DNA of 13,549 bases from Gp6-AA40 sp050742535 (lineage in GTDB: Bacteria; Acidobacteriota; Vicinamibacteria; Vicinamibacterales; UBA2999), in NCBI GenBank assembly GCA_050742535.1, contig JBOGIQ010000144.1, positions 1-13,549 of the forward strand. Direction: 5' to 3'. Below the pieces are notes generated by a model. It did not search any database. It saw only the letters and a program-made list of their open reading frames with translations, and was not told the DNA's origin. Made by a program: the position numbers and the translations under genes. Each line of letters opens with the position of its first letter. Positions within the stretch are counted from its first letter, which is position 1. Shown here piece by piece: positions 1 through 9,669 of this stretch.

Positions 1-1
1 C

Positions 2-2308
<2,307 letters not shown>

Positions 2309-2382
2309 GCCGCGAATCAGCCGGAACTGCATAGGCCCGCCGCGTCGCATTTCCATATGCTGTCGGCCGTTGAGGCGGCCCG

Positions 2383-4524
2383 ATGGAATCCACACGCTAC
2401 CGCATCCAGCTCAATGACGCCGCACAGGGCGTCGGGTTTCGACCGTTTGTCTTCCGGCTTGCCAGCACGCTTGCGCTGAACGGATACGTGCAGAACTCTC
2501 GCGAGGGGCTCGTCATCGAAGTCGAAGGAGCCGTGGACCGGGTCGCTCAGTTCATCGATCGTCTTGCCTGCGAAGGGCCTCTGGCAGCGATCATCACACG
2601 CGACATCGACACCGGCAGCGCCGACAGCCACGTTCGCACCGGGATGCCGAACGACCTGGCGACGTGTGACGATTGCCTGCGCGAGATTCTGAATCCCGCC
2701 GATCGACGCCACGGGTATCCGTTCACGGAGTGCACCGCCTGCGGTCCCCGTTTCACCATTACGCAGCGGCCTCCGTACGAGCGGGCGTTGACGACGATGC
2801 GGCGGTTCGAGATGTGCGACGTGTGCCGCGCCGAGTACGAAACGCCGTCGAACCGCCGCCATCACGATCAGTCCATCGCCTGTCCCGCGTGCGGTCCCAC
2901 CCTCTCGCTGCCCATCGAGGAGATCGTTGGCGCGCTGCGCCGCGGATCGATCGTCGCGTTGAAGGGGACTGGCGGCTTCCATCTGTTCTGCGACGCCAGG
3001 GACGCGGCGGTGGTCGCCCGGCTTCGCAGCCGTAAAGCGTGCGACGCGCGGCCGTTCGCGGTGATGATGCCGTCGGTCGCGGCCGCGCGCGAGTACTGCC
3101 TGACGGACCAGGACGAAGAAGCGGCGCTCACCTCGCCGGCCGCCCCCATCGTGCTGCTGCGGCCGCGCCAGCTGTCCGATCTGGCCCCGAATGTGTCGGA
3201 TCCGAGCAGGCTCGTCGGTGTGCTGTTGCCGTACTCGCCGCTCCACCACCTCGTGATGCGCGGCTACGGTGCGCCGCTTGTGGCCACCAGCGGAAGCGTC
3301 TCCGGCGAGCCGATCGCGACCGACAACGTCGAGGCACGGAGGCGGCTCGGCGCGATCGCCGACGTCATCGTGACGCACAACCGCACCATTGCGCGCCCCT
3401 GCGACGACTCCGTTGTCCGCGTGGGCGCGGACGGCCCGTCGATCCTCCGGCGCGCACGAGGCTATGCGCCGCTGCCGATCGACGTCGCGCAGGAACTGCC
3501 ACGGGCGCTGGCCGCCGGCGGCCATCGGAAGAGCACCGTGGCGATCGGCGTGGGCCGGCAGGCCGTGGTCAGTCAGCACCTCGGCGATCTCGATGCGCCG
3601 GCGGCGCGATGCGGGTTCGAGGCGGCGATTTACGACCTCTTCGGCACGTACGCCTTCGAGCCCGACCTCGTGGTCGTCGATCGTGATCGCGGCTACGCGT
3701 CCCGGCAGTGGGCGGAGGTGTCCGGCCTCCGGCTGGTTGCGGTCCAGCATCACCACGCGCACGTGGCCGGCTGCGCGGCCGAGAACGGCGTGGCGCCGCC
3801 ATATCTTGGCGTGGCGTGGGACGACGGCGGTCTCGGCGACGACGGCACCGTCTGGGGCGGCGAGTTCTTCGGCGCGCGTGCCTCCGGATTCGAACGCGTT
3901 GCGCACCTTCGGCCCTTCCGCCTTCCCGGCGGTGACGCGGCGATCTGCGAAGGATCGCAGGTGGCCGCATCCATGGAGTGGGAAGCCCGCGGCGCCGCGG
4001 CGCTCGAGGGGCGGGACGATGCGGCGGCGCTCGCGGCGATGCTGACGAGCGGCGTGAATGCGCCGTGGTGCACGAGCGTCGGACGACTGTTCGACGTTGT
4101 GGCCGCGATCACCGGTGTCTGCCCGCTCAGTCGCTTCGAGGGCGAGTCGGCGTTCGCGCTCGAGGCAGCGATCGATCCTCGCGAACAGGGGCACTATCCG
4201 TTCGGCGACGGATTCATCGGGGACTGGGAGCCGTTGCTCGACGTGATGGCCGCCGACCTGGACCACGACGTGCCGATCGGCACCATCGCGGCGCGTTTCC
4301 ACCTCACGCTCGTGGACTGGATCGTCCGCGTCGCCGGTCGTGTGCAGGCGGGCGCCGTGGTGCTGAGCGGCGGGGTGTTTCAGAATGCGTTTCTCGTCGA
4401 CCGCACGGTGGCAGCGCTGCGCGCGCACGGCCATACCGTGCACACCCCTCGCCGGATCCCGGCCAACGACGGCGGCCTCTCGTTCGGCCAGCTCATGCTC
4501 GCGTCCGATGCCGGATTCGCATAG
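2383..4524 (+). CDS. hypF: Carbamoyltransferase HypF ([NiFe]-hydrogenase maturation)
   Basis: HypF uses carbamoyl phosphate and ATP to carbamoylate the C-terminal cysteine of HypE, the first step in making the CN ligands of the [NiFe] centre. All domains are present in 713 aa, slightly short of the usual 740-780. The N-terminal acylphosphatase domain has QGVGFRPFV (15-23) and the GYVQN asparagine. Four CxxC pairs (C95/98, C117/120, C145/148, C167/170) form the two zinc fingers. A YrdC-like domain follows (about 175-365, LKGTGGFH and KACDARPFAVM). The Kae1-like carbamoyltransferase domain has SQHLGDLD, HHHAH (456-460), WGGEF, TSVGRLFD and SGGVFQN. The ATG at 2383 has GAGG seven bases upstream. 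No hypA-E or hydrogenase gene is in the window, so its partners must lie elsewhere. It probably co-transcribes with the barrel fragment 7 bp downstream. Confidence 0.95.
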   Translation: MESTRYRIQLNDAAQGVGFRPFVFRLASTLALNGYVQNSREGLVIEVEGAVDRVAQFIDRLACEGPLAAIITRDIDTGSADSHVRTGMPNDLATCDDCLREILNPADRRHGYPFTECTACGPRFTITQRPPYERALTTMRRFEMCDVCRAEYETPSNRRHHDQSIACPACGPTLSLPIEEIVGALRRGSIVALKGTGGFHLFCDARDAAVVARLRSRKACDARPFAVMMPSVAAAREYCLTDQDEEAALTSPAAPIVLLRPRQLSDLAPNVSDPSRLVGVLLPYSPLHHLVMRGYGAPLVATSGSVSGEPIATDNVEARRRLGAIADVIVTHNRTIARPCDDSVVRVGADGPSILRRARGYAPLPIDVAQELPRALAAGGHRKSTVAIGVGRQAVVSQHLGDLDAPAARCGFEAAIYDLFGTYAFEPDLVVVDRDRGYASRQWAEVSGLRLVAVQHHHAHVAGCAAENGVAPPYLGVAWDDGGLGDDGTVWGGEFFGARASGFERVAHLRPFRLPGGDAAICEGSQVAASMEWEARGAAALEGRDDAAALAAMLTSGVNAPWCTSVGRLFDVVAAITGVCPLSRFEGESAFALEAAIDPREQGHYPFGDGFIGDWEPLLDVMAADLDHDVPIGTIAARFHLTLVDWIVRVAGRVQAGAVVLSGGVFQNAFLVDRTVAALRAHGHTVHTPRRIPANDGGLSFGQLMLASDAGFA

Positions 4525-4531
4525 TGCGCCG

Positions 4532-5467
4532 ATGATGACGCGCATCCCGTTGTGGACGACGGCCTTTCTAGCGCTGGTCATGGCCTCCGCCGCCGCTCAG
4601 GAGAAACCGCCGACTCAAACCGCCGACCTGACGGTCCACGTCGTCGCCATGCATTACACGTTCACCTCGCGGCCGATTGACGACGTCACCGTCATCGCCC
4701 GCTACCGGGCCTACGACTTCGAGATCACGTCGGATCCGTTCCTGGTGACCGACACCGTGTCATCCGTTTCCACGTGCCCGCCGGGCCGTCATCACGTCTT
4801 CGACATCGATCTCAGGACATTCGACGCGGAGGTTTCCTACACGCCGCAGCCGTATACGGCGCTCCGCTTCGGCTACACGCGCGAAAATATCGGCCAGACC
4901 TTCCGTCACACCGACAGGACCGAGGAAGACAAGGTTCGGTTCTCGGCCGACCTTACCGGAACGAGCTGGCTGACGCTGCGCGGGATGTACGCCGACTACG
5001 TGCCGCGCGATACCGTCTCGTTCGGCATCGCCTATGTGTGGGAGAAGCGCGCGGACGTCAAAACCGCGATGGTCGTCGAACTGGGCTCAGGCTCGCGACG
5101 CCGGCGTTTTCAATTCGAGCGGCAGTCCGGCAACGACAAGGACGACCGACTCCGCTTCGGCTGCCAGTATCTGGTTCGCCCATCCCTGCAGATCACGGAA
5201 GCGCCGGCCGACGCGTGTCGCCGGCACGATCCCTCCGCCGACTTCGTTGCTGACCACCACGACGTCCCTCGGCCGCGACGCCTCGGCGAGCTCGCGAACG
5301 GCGCCCATCAGAATGTCGTGCTGGCGCCGTGGCGGCGTGCGAGCTTCGCGCTCGAAGAGATTCGACAGCCAGAGGGTCAGGCACTCGACGAGTACGGGCG
5401 CGTCCATCGGCGTTGCCGTGCGCACGACCTGGGGAACCGATTCGGGTTCCTCGATGGTGGTCCATGA
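4532..5467 (+). CDS. MtrB/PioB-like outer-membrane beta-barrel fragment, 3' end antisense to cobU (probable degenerate gene)
   Basis: The frame opens at tandem ATGs seven bases after hypF and encodes 311 residues. Residues 1-22 form a clear signal peptide (FLALVMASAAAQ). Residues 41-160 resemble late barrel strands of MtrB/PioB-like decahaem-associated porins: TSRPIDDVTVIARYRAYDF, FDIDLRTFDAEV, LRFGYTRENIGQTFRHTDRT and WLTLRGMY. Intact members are several hundred residues longer, and here the signal peptide leads straight into C-terminal-type strands, as if the first half had been deleted. From about codon 186 (position 5087) the frame is read antisense through cobU. The last 126 codons are composition-like (Arg-rich, no strand pattern) and probably not a real product; cobU is clearly conserved on the other strand. 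I read this as a remnant or truncated gene whose meaningful part ends near 5090. The family call is from remembered motif pattern. Confidence 0.5.
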   Translation: MMTRIPLWTTAFLALVMASAAAQEKPPTQTADLTVHVVAMHYTFTSRPIDDVTVIARYRAYDFEITSDPFLVTDTVSSVSTCPPGRHHVFDIDLRTFDAEVSYTPQPYTALRFGYTRENIGQTFRHTDRTEEDKVRFSADLTGTSWLTLRGMYADYVPRDTVSFGIAYVWEKRADVKTAMVVELGSGSRRRRFQFERQSGNDKDDRLRFGCQYLVRPSLQITEAPADACRRHDPSADFVADHHDVPRPRRLGELANGAHQNVVLAPWRRASFALEEIRQPEGQALDEYGRVHRRCRAHDLGNRFGFLDGGP

Positions 5468-5626
5468 CGAGGGACGGTCCGCACGATGCCGCTCGATGCG
5501 GCCGGACATCTCGCGGTCGCGCGTTCGACGGGCCGTGGCGATGTAGATTGCCTGGCGGTCGCCGACCAGCGCCTGCGCGTAGCGGCTCTTGCCGCTGCGC
5601 GCACCGCCCAGGACCAGCGTCAGCAT
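5087..5626 (-). CDS. cobU: Adenosylcobinamide kinase / adenosylcobinamide-phosphate guanylyltransferase CobU
   Basis: CobU phosphorylates adenosylcobinamide and then transfers GMP to give AdoCbi-GDP, the activated lower-ligand acceptor for CobS. The 179 aa length is typical. Visible motifs are the P-loop GGARSGKS (7-14), the block TRDREMSGRIERHRADRP containing the His (H47) equivalent to the guanylylated histidine, ECLTLWLSNL (81-90), SNEVGGGIVP (126-135) and VGRRFRDLQGWANQ near the C-terminus. The start ATG at 5626 overlaps the cobC stop by seven bases (ATGCTGA), making this the last gene of the B12 operon; longer upstream reading only extends into cobC. Its 3' end faces a + strand open frame that overlaps it by about 380 bp, of which this gene is the credible one. 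Confidence 0.95.
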   Translation of the reverse strand: MLTLVLGGARSGKSRYAQALVGDRQAIYIATARRTRDREMSGRIERHRADRPSSWTTIEEPESVPQVVRTATPMDAPVLVECLTLWLSNLFEREARTPPRRQHDILMGAVRELAEASRPRDVVVVSNEVGGGIVPATRVGRRFRDLQGWANQILAAEAESVVLVVAGLPLELKTPASRA

Positions 5627-6255
5627 GGCGTCACCGTCATGTTGACGACGAGCACCACCGCGTCGTCGCCGACGTAGTCGATGACGTTCACGCACGCGTA
5701 GGCCTGGGCCACTCTGAAAATGCGGCTCGGATGAAGGTCGAGTGCGTCGCTCAGCGCGACACGATTGACGCCTCCGTGCGACACGATGGCGACGGTCTCG
5801 CCGGAGTGAGCGCGGCGAATCTGCCCGAGCGCGTCACGCACCCGAGCGGACATCGTCGGGAAGCTCTCACCGTCCGGGAACACCACGCTCGCCGGCCGGG
5901 TCATCCACTCGTCGTAGGTCCGTGGATACCGGTTCGCAATCTCCTCGTACGTCAGGCCCTCGAAGGCACCAAAGTCGATCTCGCGAAGACGATCGTCAAC
6001 CGTTGCCGTAGGGGTGTCGATCGAGCGCGGATATGTGCTTTCGACGGCGCGGCGGCGTGGGCTGGTGTAAATCGCCGCCGCGGATTGCTCCGCCAGAAGC
6101 AACCACGCCTGCCGCATCTGCTCCCCGCCGCGCCGGGATAAACCAGGATCGAGCCTTCCATAGCACCGCCCACGGACGGTCTCGTCCGGTTCGCCATGTC
6201 GCAGCAGAAGCAGCCGCGTCGCACCGGTGCCCAATGGAGGAAGCGCGACCGTCAC
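5620..6255 (-). CDS. cobC: Alpha-ribazole phosphatase CobC (histidine phosphatase family)
   Basis: This is a phosphoglycerate-mutase-type histidine phosphatase of 211 aa. It has the catalytic LLLRHGEPD motif (H20), the GRCYGRLDPGLS segment typical of CobC proteins, the conserved acid region DFGAFEGLTYEEI (95-107) and the second active-site histidine in SHGGVNR (H160). In this pathway it dephosphorylates alpha-ribazole phosphate or adenosylcobalamin phosphate. I chose the GTG at 6255 because it overlaps the cobS stop as GTGA and places RHG near residue 20 as in the family. A much longer open frame upstream only reads through cobS out of frame. The assignment to cobalamin synthesis rather than a generic phosphatase rests on the flanking cobS and cobU. 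Confidence 0.92.
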   Translation of the reverse strand: MTVALPPLGTGATRLLLLRHGEPDETVRGRCYGRLDPGLSRRGGEQMRQAWLLLAEQSAAAIYTSPRRRAVESTYPRSIDTPTATVDDRLREIDFGAFEGLTYEEIANRYPRTYDEWMTRPASVVFPDGESFPTMSARVRDALGQIRRAHSGETVAIVSHGGVNRVALSDALDLHPSRIFRVAQAYACVNVIDYVGDDAVVLVVNMTVTPC

Positions 6256-7001
6256 GGGTGTCCTGTCACCAGCACCCCACACACGAGCACCGATGCCTCG
6301 GCCAGCTCGACGCTCGCGCCGAACACGTCGCCGGTCACTCCTCCAATCCGCCGCCGCGCGGCACGGCCGATCCAGAACGCCGCCAGAGCGGCGAATGCCC
6401 ACGCGATCAGCGCATCGGCACCCAGCGTCCCGATGGCGATGAGCGCCGCGACCAGTGTGGCCACGATGAGACCCGCGGTGTCTCGTTCGTGCGTCACAGC
6501 CTGTCCGAGGCCTCCTTCGGTCCGCGCGTACGGCAGCGCGGCCGCAAGAGCCGCGATCGTCCAGCGGGAAAGAGCCGGCGCGGCGACGACGAACCCAAGC
6601 GCGCCGGCCCGACCAAGCAGCGCCGCGATTGCGGTCACCTTGATCCCGATAACGAAGACCAGGGCGACGGCCCCGTACGAACCGATCACCGGATCGCGCA
6701 TGATGCGAAGCGCCTCGTCGCGGCCGTGACCGCCGCCAAAGCCATCGACGGTGTCGGCCAGCCCATCCAGATGGATCGCGCCGGTGACCCATGCCGCGAG
6801 GCCGACGACGAGCGTAGCCGTCAAGGCGGCCGGAACGTCCAGGATCGCGGTCATCGTCCATGCGGCCGCCGCGGTCGCAGCGCCGAGAACGCCGCCGACG
6901 AGCGGAAACCAGCGTGCGGCACGGCCGACATCGACCGCGTCGGCCGCGATTGGCACCGGCACGCGCGTGAGAAACGCCGTGGCGACCAGCACGCTCCTCA
7001 C
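6252..7001 (-). CDS. cobS: Adenosylcobinamide-GDP ribazoletransferase CobS (cobalamin synthase)
   Basis: CobS is an integral inner-membrane enzyme that joins AdoCbi-GDP and alpha-ribazole (phosphate), completing the nucleotide loop. The 249 aa product is almost entirely hydrophobic helices. It carries the family motifs FLTRVPVP (10-17), the metal-binding HLDGLADTVDGFGGG (77-91) and DEALRIMRDPVIGSYG (95-110), and the end motif GGVTGDVFGASVELAE. The start chosen is GTG at 7001, overlapping the cobT stop by four bases (GTGA) and giving the usual length; the open frame continues upstream only as a shadow of cobT. The next gene begins within its own stop codon. Confidence 0.94.
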   Translation of the reverse strand: MRSVLVATAFLTRVPVPIAADAVDVGRAARWFPLVGGVLGAATAAAAWTMTAILDVPAALTATLVVGLAAWVTGAIHLDGLADTVDGFGGGHGRDEALRIMRDPVIGSYGAVALVFVIGIKVTAIAALLGRAGALGFVVAAPALSRWTIAALAAALPYARTEGGLGQAVTHERDTAGLIVATLVAALIAIGTLGADALIAWAFAALAAFWIGRAARRRIGGVTGDVFGASVELAEASVLVCGVLVTGHP

Positions 7002-8104
7002 GGCAAAACGGCACCTCGTTCGAGGCCGTCGGCGCGGCCGGCGACACCTGCGCCGTCGAACGTCGCCATGTCGTTGATCACGGCTGCGGCGGCGGTGAAC
7101 AACGGCATCGCGAGCGCGGCGCCGGTGCCCTCGCCGAGCCTCATGCCGAGATCCAGCAGCGGCTGCTGCTGCAGGAACCGCAGCTGTATCGCGTGACCCG
7201 GTTCGGGCGACAGGTGCCCGGCAAACCAGTAGTCGAGCAATGACGGGCACATTGCTGCGGCGACAAGCGCTGCCGCGGTGGCGATGAAGCCGTCGCCGAC
7301 GACGGCGATCCGGTGTGCCGCGGCGCCGATGTACGCACCAGCGATCGCCGCGATTTCGAGGCCACCCACGGTGCGAAGCACGGCAAGCGGGTCGCACCCG
7401 GGGCGATTCGTCGCCAGTGCCCGGGTGACGGCGTCCGTCTTGCGCGCGAGGATCGCGTGCCCGACGCCGGTGCCCGGGCCGGTGACTCGAGATGCCGGCA
7501 GTCCGAGTATCGCGGCCGTGATCGCGCTTGCCGCCGTGCTGTTGCCGATTCCCATCTCGCCGCAGGCAATGACCGCAACGCCGTCGCTGGCGGCGCCGTC
7601 GGCGATTTCGAGCCCTGCGCCGACAGCGGCCGCAAGTTCGTCGTCCGACATTGCCGGCCCGTTGGTGAAGTTCCGCGTACCGGCCCGCACGCGCCGCGAG
7701 ATGAACGCCGCCGCATTTCCGGACGTGTCGATGTCACTGACAACGCCCATGTCGACGACCGAGACGTGGGCGCCGGCCGTACGCGCCAGCGCATTGATCG
7801 CGGCGCCCCCGCGAAGGAAGTTTCCAGCCATCTGCGCGGTCACCGCAGAGGGGTACGCGCTCACGCCTTCCTCGGTGACGCCGTGATCCGCTGCAAACAC
7901 CACAATGCGGAGTGGCGCGGCACGTGGCGTGAGGGTCTCCTGGATCGCGCACAGCCGCGCCGCAATCCATTCGAGACGTCCGAGACTGCCCGGCGGCTTC
8001 GTCAGCCGATCGAGTCGCGCCCCGGCGCGCTCGAGCCACGCGACGTCGATCGGCCGCACACGCCCGATTACCTCGTCGAAACGCGTCGCCGCGGTCGAAC
8101 TCAC
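6998..8104 (-). CDS. cobT: Nicotinate-nucleotide--dimethylbenzimidazole phosphoribosyltransferase CobT
   Basis: CobT transfers phosphoribose from nicotinate mononucleotide to a benzimidazole-type lower ligand, giving alpha-ribazole phosphate. With the GTG at 8104 the protein has 368 residues. Motifs are LTKPPGSLGRLE (34-45), FAADHGVTEEGVSAYP (70-85), GNFLRGGAAINALA, CGEMGIGNSTAASA (181-194), GTGVGH and LGEGTGAA, whose glutamate (E325) corresponds to the catalytic base. GTG codons at 8122 and 8110 could also start translation; I prefer 8104 because it forms a GTGA overlap with the upstream stop, the pattern used through this operon. Lower-ligand choice cannot be read from sequence by eye. No BluB or other ligand-synthesis gene is in the window. 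Confidence 0.94.
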   Translation of the reverse strand: MSSTAATRFDEVIGRVRPIDVAWLERAGARLDRLTKPPGSLGRLEWIAARLCAIQETLTPRAAPLRIVVFAADHGVTEEGVSAYPSAVTAQMAGNFLRGGAAINALARTAGAHVSVVDMGVVSDIDTSGNAAAFISRRVRAGTRNFTNGPAMSDDELAAAVGAGLEIADGAASDGVAVIACGEMGIGNSTAASAITAAILGLPASRVTGPGTGVGHAILARKTDAVTRALATNRPGCDPLAVLRTVGGLEIAAIAGAYIGAAAHRIAVVGDGFIATAAALVAAAMCPSLLDYWFAGHLSPEPGHAIQLRFLQQQPLLDLGMRLGEGTGAALAMPLFTAAAAVINDMATFDGAGVAGRADGLERGAVLP

Positions 8105-8670
8105 GGCCACGCCTTCGACCACCGCGGGCCCCCGGTGTCCGGACGCCTCAGTGCGGCATCAACCCCGTGATCCCGCTCGACGAGGCGACCGAGCAGCCAC
8201 AACACGTCGGCGAGACGGTTGAGGTAGACGATGACGCTCGGATCAATTGGCGCCCCAGCGTCGGCCAGACGCACGACCTGCCGCTCGGCGCGGCGGCACA
8301 CCGTCCGCGCAACCTCGAACGCCGCACCGCCGGCATCGTCGCCGGCGATCGCCCAATCGATCAGGATCCCATCCTGGGCTTCGATGCGGTGCACCTGACC
8401 CGTGAGGTCGAGCACCCGCGCCTGGTCTATTCGTCTGGGTGGATCGTCATCACGGGCCAGCGCCTCTGCCACGGCGAAGAGATCTCGCTGGAGCTGCGTT
8501 GCTATCGACGCCGCCTCTTCGTGCGCGCACAGGGCGCGCGCCAGTCCAATCTGGGCGACGAGTTCGTCGACCGTGCCGTATGCCTCGACGCGCGGATCGC
8601 CTTTCGACACCCGCCTGCCGCCGACGAGGCTCGTCTGTCCCGAGTCGCCCGTCTGTGTGGCGATGCTCAT
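8101..8670 (-). CDS. pduO: PduO-type ATP:cob(I)alamin adenosyltransferase
   Basis: This enzyme transfers the adenosyl group of ATP to reduced corrinoid, needed for adenosylcobinamide salvage and the active coenzyme. The 189 aa length and motifs are those of the PduO/MMAB family, not the CobA/CobO P-loop family. They are TQTGDSGQTSL (5-15) for ATP binding, RRVSKGDPRVEAYGTVDEL (19-37), the RTVCRRAERQV helix and YLNRLADVLWLLGR near the C-terminus. The ATG at 8670 overlaps the btuC stop as ATGA, and the downstream gene starts inside its TGA. Adenosylating just after import and just before CobU/CobS fits the gene order. Confidence 0.94.
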   Translation of the reverse strand: MSIATQTGDSGQTSLVGGRRVSKGDPRVEAYGTVDELVAQIGLARALCAHEEAASIATQLQRDLFAVAEALARDDDPPRRIDQARVLDLTGQVHRIEAQDGILIDWAIAGDDAGGAAFEVARTVCRRAERQVVRLADAGAPIDPSVIVYLNRLADVLWLLGRLVERDHGVDAALRRPDTGGPRWSKAWP

Positions 8671-9650
8671 GCCGCCCCCCTCACGCGTTGCCGTGCATGT
8701 CCCTGAACGAGCATGGCCAGGAAAAACGGTCCGCCGATGAGCGCCGTGATGATGCCGACCGGAATCTCCACTGGCGCCACCACCGTGCGCCCCAGGGCGT
8801 CGCACGCCACGAGAAACGTGCCGCCCGCCAGCACCGAAAACAGCCCAAGAGTCCGATGTCCGGGACCAAAGGCGAGCCGTCCAACATGCGGCACCACGAG
8901 TCCAACGAACCCGATGGGACCGCACGTGGCGACGACGCCGCCGACCATCAGCGATGCGGCGGCAAAAATCAGCTTCTTCACTCTCGTCACCGATACGCCT
9001 CGCGACGCGGCCGCCTCTTCGCCGACGACGAGCAGATCGAGGTCGCGCGAGACGGCGAGGAGGATGGCGATGCCGATTGTCACAAACGGCAGGACGTGCA
9101 CGACCGGCTGGAAGCCGACGACCTCGAGCCCGCCCAGTAGCCAGCGGCCGATCCGAAACGAGGTCGTCACGTCGCCGATGTATTGAATCGCGAGGATGAC
9201 GCTCGTAAACACGAAACTGATCGCCACTCCTGCCAGCAGCAGCGTCGACGAGGAGAAGCCGCAGGCGGCCCGCGCGATGGCGTAGACGATCGCGATTGCC
9301 AGCAGCGCGCCGGACAGTGCCGCGAAGGCGTATCCGGGAATTCCTGCCAGGCTCGCGGCCAGGCCCAGATGGGCGTAGACCGCCGCGCCCAGGGACGCGC
9401 CGGCCGACACGCCCAACGTGTATGGCGTGGCGAGCGCGTTGCGAAAGACCGCCTGAAATGCCATGCCCGCGGTGGCCAGTGCCGCGCCGGCGAGAAAGCC
9501 GAGCGTGACGCGCGGCACGCGTAATTCAGTGAGAATGCGGGCCTCCATCGGATCGTCCGGGACGAGCGAGGACACCGCGCCGCGCGGACCGAGCGCGATC
9601 GCGCCGGCAACCGTCATCATGGCGACGAGCGGCAGCCACGCATGCCTCAT
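8667..9650 (-). CDS. btuC: BtuC-like ABC transporter permease (FecCD family), probable corrinoid importer
   Basis: This is a 327 aa polytopic inner-membrane permease of the FecCD/BtuC type. Recognisable segments are the LRVPRVTLGFLAGAALATAGMAFQ region, RNALATPYTLGVSAGASLGAA (the family's RNPLAxPxxLGxxxGA block), long hydrophobic helices, GEEAAASRGVSVTRVK (coupling-helix region facing the ATPase) and GPIGFVGLVVPHVGR. The family also carries iron siderophores, so the corrinoid substrate is inferred from the riboswitch upstream and the B12 genes on both sides. The ATG at 9650 has AAAGG seven bases upstream. A longer open frame upstream is out of frame with btuF and not real. No ATPase subunit gene follows it. 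Confidence 0.9.
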   Translation of the reverse strand: MRHAWLPLVAMMTVAGAIALGPRGAVSSLVPDDPMEARILTELRVPRVTLGFLAGAALATAGMAFQAVFRNALATPYTLGVSAGASLGAAVYAHLGLAASLAGIPGYAFAALSGALLAIAIVYAIARAACGFSSSTLLLAGVAISFVFTSVILAIQYIGDVTTSFRIGRWLLGGLEVVGFQPVVHVLPFVTIGIAILLAVSRDLDLLVVGEEAAASRGVSVTRVKKLIFAAASLMVGGVVATCGPIGFVGLVVPHVGRLAFGPGHRTLGLFSVLAGGTFLVACDALGRTVVAPVEIPVGIITALIGGPFFLAMLVQGHARQRVRGAA

Positions 9651-9669
9651 GACGAGACCTTTCTCCCCA

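Noticed and set aside
2309..2382. Possible hypF promoter (CATATG-type -10 near 2355)
   Set aside because: No -35 of reasonable quality at proper spacing; too weak to list as a feature.
2317..4581. A 754-codon open frame on the minus strand
   Set aside because: It is fully antisense to hypF, is Arg/His-rich without recognisable domains, and the hypF frame carries every family motif. It is a GC-rich shadow.
6256..7047. N-terminal extension of the cobC frame giving a 475-residue protein
   Set aside because: The added part is Arg/Gly/Asp low-complexity read out of frame through cobS. The GTG at 6255 overlapping the cobS stop gives the normal CobC length.
6033..7196. A 387-codon plus-strand frame opposite cobC/cobS
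   Set aside because: No domain pattern, and three conserved B12 genes occupy the other strand.
8671..8925. Upstream extension of the pduO frame
   Set aside because: It reads through btuC in another frame. ATG 8670 overlaps the btuC stop and begins right at the conserved N-terminus.
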